Positions 1-8,627 of a stretch of 46,760 nt of DNA are shown here, piece by piece. The position numbers were made by a program, and so were the translations under genes. The notes under the pieces were generated by a model. That model saw only the letters and a program-made list of their open reading frames with translations. It had not been told where the DNA came from and did no database searches. Origin of the DNA: Oscillibacter sp. (lineage in GTDB: Bacteria; Bacillota; Clostridia; Oscillospirales; Oscillospiraceae); the NCBI GenBank assembly GCA_017526785.1, contig JAFXQV010000014.1, positions 1-46,760 on the forward strand, given 5' to 3'. Position 1 is the stretch's first letter. Each line of letters starts with the position of its first letter.

Positions 1-1
1 G

Positions 2-91
2 AAACGGGGAAACGGCATGAATAAGAGCCTGTTCCGGGGTTCAATTTTCGGCGTGATTTTGCCGATTCTCTACAGTTTCTTTCCGTCTTAA
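2..91 (+). CDS. Possible 3' end of an incoming gene, or a tiny hydrophobic ORF
   Basis: A frame open from the window edge ends in TAA at 89-91. It encodes a short tail with a hydrophobic stretch (GVILPILYSFF). An internal ATG at 17 could instead begin a 24-residue peptide, but no clear ribosome binding site precedes it. I do not recognise it. It may be the membrane tail of a protein that begins outside the window, or chance. Confidence 0.2.
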   Translation, partial: KRGNGMNKSLFRGSIFGVILPILYSFFPS

Positions 92-166
92 TCAAGGCTT
101 CCATATTTTGGAAAATTCCCCTACAAAAAAGTTATGCCGACTCCACGTTCCACCGTGAAATTGTGC

Positions 167-200
167 AAAAATCCCTCCCCGGATTCCGGAGAGGGATTTT
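167..200. terminator. Rho-independent terminator, probably bidirectional
   Basis: An inverted repeat, AAAATCCCTC pairing with GAGGGATTTT around a small GC core, has T-runs on both strands. It lies just past the stop codon of the minus-strand SLH-GH25 gene and would also stop transcription entering from the left. Confidence 0.75.
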
Positions 201-210
201 CGCGTGATGT

Positions 211-1743
211 TCACCTTTTCGGCCTGAACCAGATATTGGAGTCAATCCTGTTGCCGATTCCGTACACGACGGCGCTTTCCGAGAACTGCCAGAAGTCCAT
301 CTGGTAGTAAAGGTTCGGATACGGCCTTGTGGTGCTTGTGGAGGGGTACTGCGGATACCACATCATGTAGGGGGCTAACGCGCCTTGGTCGTACTTCATG
401 TAGGCGACATAGCGGCTGTTGTAGAACATGGGCGTATACCCGGCGGCGGCGACGCGCTTGCAGAACGCCACGGCGCACGCGGTCGCCATTTCCTTGGAGA
501 CGTTGGCCACGCGGTAGGAACCGTCGTTGATTTCCCAGTCGTAGGAGACGGGGCCGTTAATCTTGTGGCCGCGCAAGCGCTCAATGACGAAGTCGGCTTC
601 CTCGATGGCCTCTTTGATGTTGACGGCCTGCGCGAAGATGTAGACGCCCGTCTGGATACCCTGCGCCAGCGCGCCCTCGATATTTTGGGCGTAGTAGGCG
701 TCCTCGCGGAGCGCACCCGTGGAGGTGCCGCGCAGTCCCACGCGAATCATGGCGAACTGCACGCCGTCGGCCTTGGCGGCTTTCCAGTTAATGGTACCGT
801 TAGAGCGCGCCTTGTTCTGGTAGGCGGACACGTCCACGCCAAACCACGCGTCATAACGGCTGCCCGTGTAGCGGATACGGCGTCCGTCGCGCCAGACGAA
901 CTCCCCGGCGCTGACTTTGAGTGTCTCGACGCCCTCATAAATGGGGATTTTCGCGCCTTGGAAGGTGAAGGTCTGCCCGGTGGTCTTGCCGGGGGTGTAC
1001 ACGTCCCGAACGGTCAGCTTCGACGGGGACTTGTTCGGGAGGGTGCCATAGTCGGTTGAGGGGGTCGTCGGCGCGGGCGTCGGCGTCGGCGTGGACGGGG
1101 TAAAGAAGTGCTTCAGGCGGTAGTAAATCGTGGCGGCCTCGGCGCGGGTCGAACCCGTCTCGCCGTAGAAACTGCCGTCCTCGTAGCCTCTCATAATGCC
1201 CTTGGAGTACACGCACGCCACGGCGTTGCGCATGGTGTCGTTAGGGAACTTGTCGAGGTCGGCTATGGAGTTCAGCGCGTTCAAGACCGGAGTTCGCGAA
1301 AACTCCACGCCTTTCGACTGCAAGAGGTTGTAGATTATCCGCGCCATCTGGTAGCGGTTCATCTGGCGGGTCATGGGGATGTTGATACCGTTCAGCAGTC
1401 CGTGTTCCCGCGCCACCCACTCGGCGGGGGTGTACCACTCGATTCCCACGGCGTTGTTGGGGTCAATCCAGCCTAACTCGGCGTTGTAGTCGGCCGTGTA
1501 GAAGGAGCGGGACATCATGACCGTGAAGTGAGCCAGAGACAGCGGCGCGTCGGGTTCAAAGGTGCTGTTGGCGTAGCCCTTAATCGCGCCGTCGGCGGCG
1601 GCTTCCTCGATGTAGTCGCGCGCCCAGTGGTCGTCCGGGACATCCGAAAACGTCTGCGCGGCGGCGGGAAGCATCAGCCACGCGCACAGCCCCGCCACAC
1701 ATAGCACTCGAAACAGAGCGCCTTTTCCCTTAATGCGAATCAT
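211..1743 (-). CDS. SLH-domain surface lysozyme, glycoside hydrolase family 25
   Basis: A 510-aa secreted peptidoglycan hydrolase. A signal peptide (about residues 1-29, ending in AAAQ) is followed by three S-layer-homology motifs at about 31-80, 105-145 and 165-213. These normally bind pyruvylated secondary wall polymer. A Thr/Pro-rich linker (TPTPTPAPTTPS) leads to a C-terminal GH25 domain from about residue 305. GH25 hallmarks are visible: the DVSAYQ start, INWKAAKADGV, FAMIRVG and the D-W-E catalytic triplet in PVSYDWEIND. Family GH25 cleaves the MurNAc-GlcNAc beta-1,4 bond. The ATG follows AGGAGG at good spacing. A second SLH protein lies at 5201-8254, so an S-layer-type envelope is likely. 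The product probably remodels the wall at the cell surface. Confidence 0.9.
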   Translation of the reverse strand: MIRIKGKGALFRVLCVAGLCAWLMLPAAAQTFSDVPDDHWARDYIEEAAADGAIKGYANSTFEPDAPLSLAHFTVMMSRSFYTADYNAELGWIDPNNAVGIEWYTPAEWVAREHGLLNGINIPMTRQMNRYQMARIIYNLLQSKGVEFSRTPVLNALNSIADLDKFPNDTMRNAVACVYSKGIMRGYEDGSFYGETGSTRAEAATIYYRLKHFFTPSTPTPTPAPTTPSTDYGTLPNKSPSKLTVRDVYTPGKTTGQTFTFQGAKIPIYEGVETLKVSAGEFVWRDGRRIRYTGSRYDAWFGVDVSAYQNKARSNGTINWKAAKADGVQFAMIRVGLRGTSTGALREDAYYAQNIEGALAQGIQTGVYIFAQAVNIKEAIEEADFVIERLRGHKINGPVSYDWEINDGSYRVANVSKEMATACAVAFCKRVAAAGYTPMFYNSRYVAYMKYDQGALAPYMMWYPQYPSTSTTRPYPNLYYQMDFWQFSESAVVYGIGNRIDSNIWFRPKR

Positions 1744-1790
1744 CAGAAAGCCTCCTGTCTTGAAAAATGGGGAAAATCTGCGTATTGCCT

Positions 1791-1819
1791 ATTTTATAGC
1801 AAATTTATGGAAAATACAA
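1791..1819 (-). promoter_or_regulatory. Sigma-A-type promoter for the SLH-GH25 gene
   Basis: On the minus strand TTGTAT, a 17-nt spacer and TAAAAT lie about 50 bp upstream of the start codon in an AT-rich stretch. Confidence 0.5.
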
Positions 1820-1864
1820 GAGCAAAAAAACAGGTGTCGGAGTTCAGGAGAACCGGAAAACCGT

Positions 1865-1903
1865 CAATTTGCACAAAGATTTCCCGATAGAGGGTGCAAA
1901 TTG
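1865..1903. promoter_or_regulatory. Perfect 10-bp inverted repeat, candidate operator
   Basis: CAATTTGCAC and GTGCAAATTG are separated by 19 bp, between the divergent SLH-GH25 and LTA-synthase-like genes. The arms sit upstream of both promoters, where a dimeric regulator could bind. They could also form an RNA hairpin if transcribed. No regulator is adjacent. Confidence 0.45.
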
Positions 1904-1947
1904 TCCGGCGTTGGTTTAGGCGGACGCTTTTTCCGCGCTTTTGGGGC

Positions 1948-1975
1948 TTGCCTTTTCGCGGGAAAGTCCTATAAT
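1948..1975 (+). promoter_or_regulatory. Sigma-A-type promoter for the LTA-synthase-like gene
   Basis: TTGCCT, a 16-nt spacer and TATAAT, with the -10 about 37 bp upstream of the TTG start. Confidence 0.5.
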
Positions 1976-2011
1976 ACGGGGTGATTCGCAAACGAAAGGG
2001 GTTGCGCGGTA

Positions 2012-3832
2012 TTGAAACGTGCTTTCCGGGTTGGTCTGTTCGCGCTTCTGGCGCTGGCGCTGACGGCGCTGGCGCTGTGGTGCCAGCCGAATGACATGCC
2101 CGAAGTTTTGGAGAGTTTCCGGCGGAAGCCGATTTTGTATGTACTCAACGCCCTGCCCGTGGCGTTTCTGCTATTGGGGACGGGGCTTTTGCTCCGGAAT
2201 CTGTTTTTCGGCGCGGCGGCGACGAACGCGATTGTGGGCGCGCTGTCGATTGCGAACCGCGTCAAAATTGAGGTGCGGGACGAACCCGTGTTCCCGCGTG
2301 ACTTGGCGCTCTGGAAGGAAGTGGGCGACGCCCTCGGCGGGTACCATCTGAAACTGCCCGCCGTCGAGATAACGGCCGTCGTCTGCGTGACGCTCGTCCT
2401 GCTTGCGCTGGGCGTGGCCACCATGCCGCGCCGGAGACGTAAGCGCAAGCGGAGGCGTTACGACAATTTGCTATACGCCGGCGTGAGTTTCGCGCTGTTT
2501 TACGCGCTGCTTGTGACCGTGTACGCGTCCGACGACCTCTACAACGGTCTGGAGGCGTCCAGCCCGTATCGGCTCTCGGTGGTGTTCAACGAAAACGGCT
2601 TCCCGTACAACTTCTGCCACCAGTTCACGAAGTATCAGGTAGACCGCCCCAAGGGCTACGACCGCGCCCGCGCCAAGGCGTGGGACGAGGCCGCGCCCGA
2701 CGCCGCGGACACCCCGCGCCCCGTCAATGTCGTACTGGTCATGAACGAGGCCTTTTCCGACATCACGGACGCGCCCGCGTTCGGCTTCACGCCGGACAAC
2801 GACCCGCTGTCGAACCTCCACGCGATACAGTCTGACGCCCACGCGCTGTCGTTGCGGCTTGTGGTGCCGGGGTTCGCGGGCGGCACGGCCAACACGGAAT
2901 TTGACGTGTTTACGGGCATGCGCACAAACGCGCTCGGCGCGGGGACTACCTCCGCCATGCGGACGGTCAACCGGAATTTGGACAGCCTTTTCCGGGTGTT
3001 CGCGGCCGACGGCTACAAAACAATGTTCTACCACCCCGGAAACGCGTGGTTTTACAACCGGGAGAACGTCTACCGCTGGTTCGGCGCGGGGGAGACGCGC
3101 TTCATTGAGGCCATGCCCGACCCGGAATACCGGGGGCGCTGGGTGGCAGACAACTATCTCGCCGGACTGATTGAGGACGCGTTCTCGGAGGCAATGCGGC
3201 AGAATCTCCCGCTGTTCCACGCCTCCACGACGATTCAGAACCACATGGGGTACCCGTATTCCAAGTACGGCGACGGCTACGAGTACCCGCCCGTTCCGCT
3301 CAACGTGGAAGTGTCGCCGGAGGCGCGGGAGACGCTGGAAGTGTACGTCGAGGGTCTCCGCGACGCCGACAAAATGCTGGGACGCCTGCGGGACTTCTTC
3401 GCGGCGCGTACGGAACCCGTATTACTGGTCTATTACGGCGACCATCTGCCGTATCTGGGCGACGAGGCCTACAGCGCAATCACCAACCCCGACGACGTGT
3501 TTTTCAATTACGAGACGCCGTGCGTACTTTGGGCGAACGACGCGGCCGCGTCACTGCTCGACTGGGGCGCGGCACAACTTCCCGACAACGGACGCCTTTC
3601 CGCGTCGTTCTTGGGGGCGCTGATTCTGGACTTGACCGGGCGCGGACACGCCGACGCGTGGGCGGCGTTCCTGAACGGACTGCGGCGGCGGGTTCCCGTC
3701 GTGCAAAATCAGTTTTGCATGCTGGCCGACGGCACGGTGACGGACGCGGACGGCGCGTTTTCCGGCGACATTCTGAAGTGGCGTCAGTGGAGCTACTACA
3801 AGCTCACACAGAAGGACTTGCGCGGGAAATGA
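2012..3832 (+). CDS. LTA synthase-like phosphoglycerol transferase (sulfatase superfamily)
   Basis: A 606-aa polytopic membrane enzyme with an extracellular sulfatase-fold domain. Hydrophobic segments near residues 4-25, 45-80, 110-130 and 150-175 precede the catalytic domain (about 230-560). Landmarks are NVVLVMNEAFSD (metal-site Glu), GGTANTEFDVFTGM with the candidate catalytic Thr at 292, the YHPGNAWFYNRENVY motif, and YYGDHLPYLG supplying metal-binding Asp/His. LtaS-family enzymes transfer glycerol phosphate from phosphatidylglycerol to build teichoic-acid-like polymer; the acceptor here is unknown. The TTG start is preferred because AAAGGGG lies about 10 nt upstream and the next in-frame ATG would remove the first membrane helix. 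Its terminator overlaps the end of the convergent malic enzyme gene. Confidence 0.85.
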   Translation: MKRAFRVGLFALLALALTALALWCQPNDMPEVLESFRRKPILYVLNALPVAFLLLGTGLLLRNLFFGAAATNAIVGALSIANRVKIEVRDEPVFPRDLALWKEVGDALGGYHLKLPAVEITAVVCVTLVLLALGVATMPRRRRKRKRRRYDNLLYAGVSFALFYALLVTVYASDDLYNGLEASSPYRLSVVFNENGFPYNFCHQFTKYQVDRPKGYDRARAKAWDEAAPDAADTPRPVNVVLVMNEAFSDITDAPAFGFTPDNDPLSNLHAIQSDAHALSLRLVVPGFAGGTANTEFDVFTGMRTNALGAGTTSAMRTVNRNLDSLFRVFAADGYKTMFYHPGNAWFYNRENVYRWFGAGETRFIEAMPDPEYRGRWVADNYLAGLIEDAFSEAMRQNLPLFHASTTIQNHMGYPYSKYGDGYEYPPVPLNVEVSPEARETLEVYVEGLRDADKMLGRLRDFFAARTEPVLLVYYGDHLPYLGDEAYSAITNPDDVFFNYETPCVLWANDAAASLLDWGAAQLPDNGRLSASFLGALILDLTGRGHADAWAAFLNGLRRRVPVVQNQFCMLADGTVTDADGAFSGDILKWRQWSYYKLTQKDLRGK

Positions 3833-3864
3833 AAGACCGCCCCCATGTCGGGGGGCGGTCTTTT
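3832..3864. terminator. Bidirectional rho-independent terminator
   Basis: AAAGACCGCCCCC pairs with GGGGGGCGGTCTTT around ATGTC, giving T-runs in both directions. It separates two convergent genes and overlaps the last base of one stop codon and the first of the other. Confidence 0.9.
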
Positions 3865-5047
3865 ACAGGTTCCGTCTCGCCACGCCGGAGCGCCGCGCCG
3901 CGTCGGCCACCGCCCGCGCGACCGCCGCGCCCACGCGGGGGTCAAACGCTTTCGGGATGATGTAGTCAGCGCTCAGTTCATCGTCGGAAATCAAGTCCGC
4001 GAGCGCCCGCGCCGCCGCCATTTTCATTTCCTCGTTAATGTCGCTGGCACCCACGTCGAGCGCGCCCCGGAACACGCCCGGAAACGCGAGTACGTTGTTT
4101 ATCTGGTTGGGGTAGTCACTGCGCCCCGTGGAGACGACCGCCGCGCCGCCCGCTTTCGCGTCCTCTGGGAAGATTTCCGGCGTCGGATTCGCGCACGCGA
4201 ACACAATCGCGTTTTTGTTCATGGTCTTGACCATGTCCGTTGTCACCGCGCCGGGACCCGAGACGCCGATGAACACGTCCGCGCCCACGAGCATGTCCGC
4301 CAGAGAGCCGGAGCGGCGGGACAGGTTTGTAACCTCCGCCATTTCCTCTTTAATCCAATTCAGCCCGCCGCGCCCCTTGTAAATCGCGCCTTTGCGGTCG
4401 CACATGGTCACGTCCCTGACGCCAGCCGACAACAGCAGTTTCGTAATGGAAATGGCCGCCGCGCCCGCGCCCGATGTTACGACTTTGATTTCCTCTTTTT
4501 TCTTGCCCACGACTTTCAGCGCGTTCGTCAGCCCCGCGAGCGTGATAATGGCCGTGCCGTGCTGGTCGTCGTGGAAGATGGGGATATCAATCATGGGGTG
4601 TTCTTTCAGTTTCCGCTCAATCTCGAAACAGCGCGGGGCGGAGATGTCCTCTAAATTGATTCCGCCGAACGAGCCGGAAATCAACGCGATTGTGTTCACG
4701 ATGGTGTCCACGTCCTTGGACTTGATACAGAGCGGGAACGCGTCCACGCCGCCGAAATTCTTGAACAGGACGCACTTCCCCTCCATGACGGGCATGCCCG
4801 CCTCGGGGCCGATGTCGCCCAGCCCTAAAACCGCCGTCCCGTCCGTGATGACCGCGCAGAGATTGTGGCGGCGGGTCAGAAAGAAACTCTGTTCGTAGTC
4901 CTTCTGGATTTCAAGACAGGGCGCGGCGACGCCCGGCGTATAGGCCAAAGACAGGTCGTCTCCGTTGTCGGTCGGCACGGTGGCGATTACTTCAATCTTG
5001 CCCTTCCATTCCCTGTGTAGTCTGAGTGATTCCTTCGCGTAATCCAT
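3863..5047 (-). CDS. NAD(P)-dependent malic enzyme
   Basis: A 394-aa cytoplasmic enzyme of the short bacterial malic enzyme type (oxidative decarboxylation of malate to pyruvate and CO2). The N-terminal half has the LAYTPGVAAPC motif carrying the catalytic Tyr, the NFGGVDAFPLCI region, EDISAPRCFEIE and IPIFHDDQHGTAI with metal-binding acidic residues. The C-terminal Rossmann domain shows VTSGAGAAAIS. No C-terminal phosphotransacetylase-like extension is present. The ATG follows GAGGTG at suitable distance. It appears monocistronic. Coenzyme preference cannot be read safely by eye. Confidence 0.92.
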   Translation of the reverse strand: MDYAKESLRLHREWKGKIEVIATVPTDNGDDLSLAYTPGVAAPCLEIQKDYEQSFFLTRRHNLCAVITDGTAVLGLGDIGPEAGMPVMEGKCVLFKNFGGVDAFPLCIKSKDVDTIVNTIALISGSFGGINLEDISAPRCFEIERKLKEHPMIDIPIFHDDQHGTAIITLAGLTNALKVVGKKKEEIKVVTSGAGAAAISITKLLLSAGVRDVTMCDRKGAIYKGRGGLNWIKEEMAEVTNLSRRSGSLADMLVGADVFIGVSGPGAVTTDMVKTMNKNAIVFACANPTPEIFPEDAKAGGAAVVSTGRSDYPNQINNVLAFPGVFRGALDVGASDINEEMKMAAARALADLISDDELSADYIIPKAFDPRVGAAVARAVADAARRSGVARRNL

Positions 5048-5134
5048 AACGCGGCACCTCGTTTCTATAAAATAAGTCGCGCCTTGCCCCGTCGGGGTAC
5101 GGAAACGCCGTCCAAAATCGGGCGCGTCGCGTCA

Positions 5135-5158
5135 CCCTCCCCCGGTGTCGGGGGAGGG
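5135..5158. other. GC-rich perfect hairpin in the 5048-5200 spacer
   Basis: CCCTCCCCC pairs with GGGGGAGGG across a 6-nt loop. There is no adjacent T-run, so it is not a classic terminator. It lies between the end of the SLH repeat protein and the start of malic enzyme, both minus strand. Nothing else is recognisable in this spacer. Confidence 0.4.
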
Positions 5159-5200
5159 CTTCGCTGGATTCCGGTTTTACCAAGAATCCGTGTACATACG

Positions 5201-8200
5201 TTATCCCTTGTAGTTGCGCATTCTCCAAATGATGGCCGAAACCTGCCCACGATTCAGAGTGCCACTGGGGCGGAACGTGCTGACGCCCTCTTCATAGTAG
5301 CCGTTAATAATTCCGGCGGCGTTCAGCGCCTTGACGCTGGTATTGTCCGTATCGGTAAAGGGCTGTACGCTCGACAAATGGGACGTGTCCAGTTTCATGG
5401 CGGCGGCGGTGAGTTCCGCGACTTCCAGACGCGTTATCGGCTCCCACAGGTCGACTTCACGCGGAATCAGCCCGTCGTCTATGGCCTTTTCCATGTAGCC
5501 TTGGAACGGGGACATAGTGGTGCCTTTCTGTTCCGTGTACCCGGCGGCAAGCATGATGAGTTTGAGCGCCGCGCCCCACGTCACGGAAGCGCCGGGACGG
5601 TACGTGTTATCCTCATAGCCGCCGATTACCCCGGCGTCGGCCAGTTCGGTGACGTACTTGTAGCACCAGACACTGGATGTCATGTCGTCGAAGCGTTTAA
5701 GCGTGGAAATGACGCCGAGCGTGAAGTGTCCGATTCCGGTGGGGTTGGCGTCGCCGTCCACCATTAAATAGGGAATGTCAACAGAGCCGATGAAGTCGGG
5801 GTTGGGGACAAAGCGCAGGTCACTGACTTTCGGCGTGATGTCCGTCCAGTGGTAGATTTGGGCGGTGTCGGCGGGGGACTGTCCGCTTCCCACGACCACG
5901 GCACCAGTGGAGGCCTCCGGGAGTTCCAGCAGGCGGAAGCCGTTCATTATGTCGACGCCCGTTCCGGCCTTGACGTTCGTCAGCAGGTTGGACGCCGGGA
6001 ACGTGACGGTTCTGCCCTTGGGAATCGCGCCGTACACGTCCGCCACTAACTCCTTGGTCACGCTGATGAGTACATTGCCCGTACACTGGACAATGTTTTC
6101 GTGTGCGTCGAGCCCCGTGGCGGAAAACGGGACGGTCTCACAGAAATTCTTCTCGACGACGGGGACATAGGTCAGTTCCGCGAGGGAGTAGCGGTCGGTG
6201 TAGGCGGGGCTGAAGTAGAAACGCATGTGCGGCAGGTTGCCAAACAGCAGTTCCGTACGGGGGCTGTCGCCGTAGGCGCTGGAAGCGTAATAGTCATAGA
6301 CCAGTTTCCCGAACTCCGGCAGGGCGCTGAAGCTGACATGGCTGATTGTGCCGCCGGGGAACGTTTTCCGGAAGAAGCGCTCGAAGTCGTCGGAGACGAA
6401 CCGAAATGGCGTATTCCAAGTGGCGGCGTACAGCAGATTCCCGGCGGCGACGGGCGTACCCGTAAAGGGTTCCGTGATATTGACCGCTTCGTGGGGCATT
6501 TCCACGGGTTCGCCCGGTTTCGGTTCATCGGGTACGGTGTCGCCGGAATTGGCCGTTTCGGGTTCCTTGCCCGGTTCCGTGGGTACGGTGTCGCCGGAAT
6601 TGGCCGTTTCGGGTTCCTTGCCCGGTTCCGTGGATACGGTGTCGCCGGAGTTGGCTGTTTCGGGTTCCTTGCCCGGTTCCGTGGATACGGTGTCGCCGGA
6701 TGTATCCTGTTCTGCGGGTGTAGTGTCGCCGGAAGTGTCCTTTTCTGCGGGTGTGGTATCGCCGTCGCCGGGCTTCTCCGGTTCGGGGGCGGCCGCCTGT
6801 ATCTCAATCGACATCGTTATGACGGCGCTTGCCTGCTTGGAATCGTATAAGGTACACTCGAAATGTACCGTCCGCGCGGCCGCCGTCACGGGCGCGGAGA
6901 ACAACAGACTTTTCAGCGCGTAGTCGCCGTACTTGTCGGAATCGGCGTAGAAGCGGATTTTTTCAATGTTTTCAGACGTGAAAATGGTTTCTTCCAGTCC
7001 GCCGATATCCGCGCTGATGAAGCCCGTTTCGGCGGAGAGCGTGTCTTTCGTGCTGAACGTTACATAGCGGAATGTCCCCTTGAGCTTTTCCTTGGCGGGG
7101 GTGGAGAAGTCCGGCAGACTGAATTCCACGCGCTCCCCGGCGCGTACCAGATACACAATATCCGGCTCTTTGGTCTCGACGGGTGCGGCAGTCATGTCGG
7201 GGGCGTCCGACGTGCCGGGGTCGGGCGTCTGCGTATCCGTGGCGGGTGTGGGCGTCGGCGTATCCGCGGCGGCGCTGGCGGACGGCAGAGTGGGGCCGTA
7301 CACGGGCGCGGGATTCGTGTCCTTGTCGCTGACCCTTGCCCAGTTGATTTGGATGACCAGCGTACCGTCATAGTGTTCCGTGCGCCCGTACGCGCTGAAC
7401 GGGAAGCGGACGAGATTCCCCCCGGCCTCGTTGGCGGCAAGGAACGTCATACCGCTGAGCGGGTAGGAGCCGTAACGGCTCGACGAGTGGAAAAACTTGG
7501 CGTCTTGGAGCATGCCCGTCGTAAACTGCTTTTGTCCCTGTCCCTCGAAGTCGTAGTAGAGGTAGCCGTTTTCGGGGCTGAAAGAGGCGTCGGGCTGGAA
7601 AGTAAGGTAACGAAACTCCTCATCACGGCTGGCGTGGTCTCTGAAGAAGTCGCGGAAGTCGTTCCTGTCGAAGCGGAGAGTATCCCCGGCGGTGACGTGC
7701 CAAGTCAGGTCGACAATGGAACTTTCCGGCGCGGGTGTGGCCGTTTCCTGTACGGGTGCCGCGCCCTGTACGGTAATGCTGACCTGTCCGGCGCAGTTCT
7801 CGGAGTCGCCATAGGCGCGGAAAGCCAGTGTCACGGCGTTTCCGGCCGCCTGACGGTTCGCCACAAAGGACAGCGTTTCCAGCGGATACGCGCCGTACAT
7901 GCTCGAACGGTCATAGAAACGGGCGTCCTGCAACATATTCCGGGTGAAGGCGGTTTCGGTCTCGGTGCCGTAGTCACAGTACAGAATGCCGTTGGAGGCT
8001 TTCAGGGAGCCGTCCGGCTCGAAGGTGACGTAGCGGAAAGTGTCCGTCTGACAGCTTGCGTAGAAGAAAGCGCGGAAGTCCTCGGCGTTGACTTTCACGG
8101 CCTCGCCGGGGGCGACGGTGTAGGTGATATCGGAGTTACTGGCGTTGAGCGCGTAAGCCTCGACATCGGCGGCGTACGCTCGCGGGAGGAACGTTATCAG

Positions 8201-8254
8201 CAGGCAGAGCGTACAGAGTGCCGCCGTGATACGCTGTAATCGGGTTTTGTTCAT
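5201..8254 (-). CDS. Large SLH-anchored surface protein with four divergent repeat modules
   Basis: A 1017-aa secreted protein. The signal peptide ends near RAYAAD (about residue 28). Three related modules of roughly 110-125 residues follow, sharing ...DF, FRYVTF, LY.D, LQDA.FY, S..YG.YPL and a final beta-rich ITV/IQI strand. A TP-rich spacer separates modules 2 and 3. A Glu/Pro/Thr-rich linker with a 17-residue tandem repeat precedes a fourth, more divergent module (HVSFSALPEFGKL, YVPV). A C-terminal region of about 180 residues holds SLH motifs (YVTELADAGVIGGYEDNTYRP; GIINGYYEEGVSTFRPSG). The ATG start follows GGAGGGTGCTTC; an upstream in-frame extension lacks a signal peptide and was rejected. 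The modules resemble Ig-like beta units common in clostridial SLH proteins; their ligand is unknown. Probably structural or adhesive. Confidence 0.8.
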   Translation of the reverse strand: MNKTRLQRITAALCTLCLLITFLPRAYAADVEAYALNASNSDITYTVAPGEAVKVNAEDFRAFFYASCQTDTFRYVTFEPDGSLKASNGILYCDYGTETETAFTRNMLQDARFYDRSSMYGAYPLETLSFVANRQAAGNAVTLAFRAYGDSENCAGQVSITVQGAAPVQETATPAPESSIVDLTWHVTAGDTLRFDRNDFRDFFRDHASRDEEFRYLTFQPDASFSPENGYLYYDFEGQGQKQFTTGMLQDAKFFHSSSRYGSYPLSGMTFLAANEAGGNLVRFPFSAYGRTEHYDGTLVIQINWARVSDKDTNPAPVYGPTLPSASAAADTPTPTPATDTQTPDPGTSDAPDMTAAPVETKEPDIVYLVRAGERVEFSLPDFSTPAKEKLKGTFRYVTFSTKDTLSAETGFISADIGGLEETIFTSENIEKIRFYADSDKYGDYALKSLLFSAPVTAAARTVHFECTLYDSKQASAVITMSIEIQAAAPEPEKPGDGDTTPAEKDTSGDTTPAEQDTSGDTVSTEPGKEPETANSGDTVSTEPGKEPETANSGDTVPTEPGKEPETANSGDTVPDEPKPGEPVEMPHEAVNITEPFTGTPVAAGNLLYAATWNTPFRFVSDDFERFFRKTFPGGTISHVSFSALPEFGKLVYDYYASSAYGDSPRTELLFGNLPHMRFYFSPAYTDRYSLAELTYVPVVEKNFCETVPFSATGLDAHENIVQCTGNVLISVTKELVADVYGAIPKGRTVTFPASNLLTNVKAGTGVDIMNGFRLLELPEASTGAVVVGSGQSPADTAQIYHWTDITPKVSDLRFVPNPDFIGSVDIPYLMVDGDANPTGIGHFTLGVISTLKRFDDMTSSVWCYKYVTELADAGVIGGYEDNTYRPGASVTWGAALKLIMLAAGYTEQKGTTMSPFQGYMEKAIDDGLIPREVDLWEPITRLEVAELTAAAMKLDTSHLSSVQPFTDTDNTSVKALNAAGIINGYYEEGVSTFRPSGTLNRGQVSAIIWRMRNYKG
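6530..6700 (-). repeat. 51-bp tandem repeat, three full copies plus a partial, within the SLH protein linker
   Basis: Copies begin at 6530, 6581 and 6632, with a truncated one from 6683. They are near-identical at DNA level, and each encodes 17 residues of the type GDTV-TEPGKEPETANS. Shorter related units (GDTTPAE-DTS) follow. High DNA identity suggests recent expansion by slippage or recombination. Confidence 0.95.
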
Positions 8255-8338
8255 GAAGCACCCTCCAATCAATGAAGCGAAGTTTCGGGAAGCCGTATCC
8301 AAAATCAGGAATTTTCGGATACCGTGCCACGAAAAACA

Positions 8339-8393
8339 CACTGTTATATTACACTTTCTCCGCGAATAATGCAAGAACAAAGTGTGAACAGTG
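8339..8393 (-). promoter_or_regulatory. Promoter of the large SLH gene inside nested inverted repeats
   Basis: On the minus strand TTGCAT (8369-8374), a 17-nt spacer and TAATAT (8346-8351) form a sigma-A-like promoter. CACTGTT (8339-8345) pairs with AACAGTG (8387-8393), and inside it ACACTTT (8351-8357) pairs with AAAGTGT (8379-8385). The arms bracket the promoter symmetrically, as expected for an operator. A further dyad, GTATCC to GGATAC at 8295-8322, lies in the leader. Confidence 0.5.
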
Positions 8394-8543
8394 CGTAAAA
8401 GAAATCCCCTCTGCCGCCTTGCGGCGGCATGTGCCGGGCGGGGCGACAAACACAGTCCCGGCCGCTCGGGCATAAAATGTGACGGAAAGCGCCGGGCGTT
8501 TTTGTCGAGAATGTAAAAGTTCCGTCGGCGGGACAGATAGCGG

Positions 8544-8571
8544 TTGCAAAATCACGGTCATATGGTACAAT
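8544..8571 (+). promoter_or_regulatory. Sigma-A-type promoter for hppA
   Basis: TTGCAA, a 16-nt spacer and TACAAT, about 55 bp before the chosen hppA start. The rest of 8394-8540 shows no gene. Confidence 0.5.
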
Positions 8572-8627
8572 GAAAGCGGCAAAAACCACGGAACTTTGTG
8601 CAGATTGCGGAAAGGAGCGGTGATATT

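Noticed and set aside
385-1476. Long frames antisense to the SLH-GH25 gene
   Set aside because: High-GC shadow frames without RBS or recognisable protein motifs. The minus-strand gene explains the sequence.
6530-6700. CRISPR-like array
   Set aside because: Units are contiguous 51-bp coding repeats without spacers and stay in frame with the SLH protein.
8255-8473. N-terminal extension of the large SLH protein to 8473
   Set aside because: The extension has no signal peptide character and crosses the promoter. ATG at 8254 has an RBS and is followed directly by a signal peptide.
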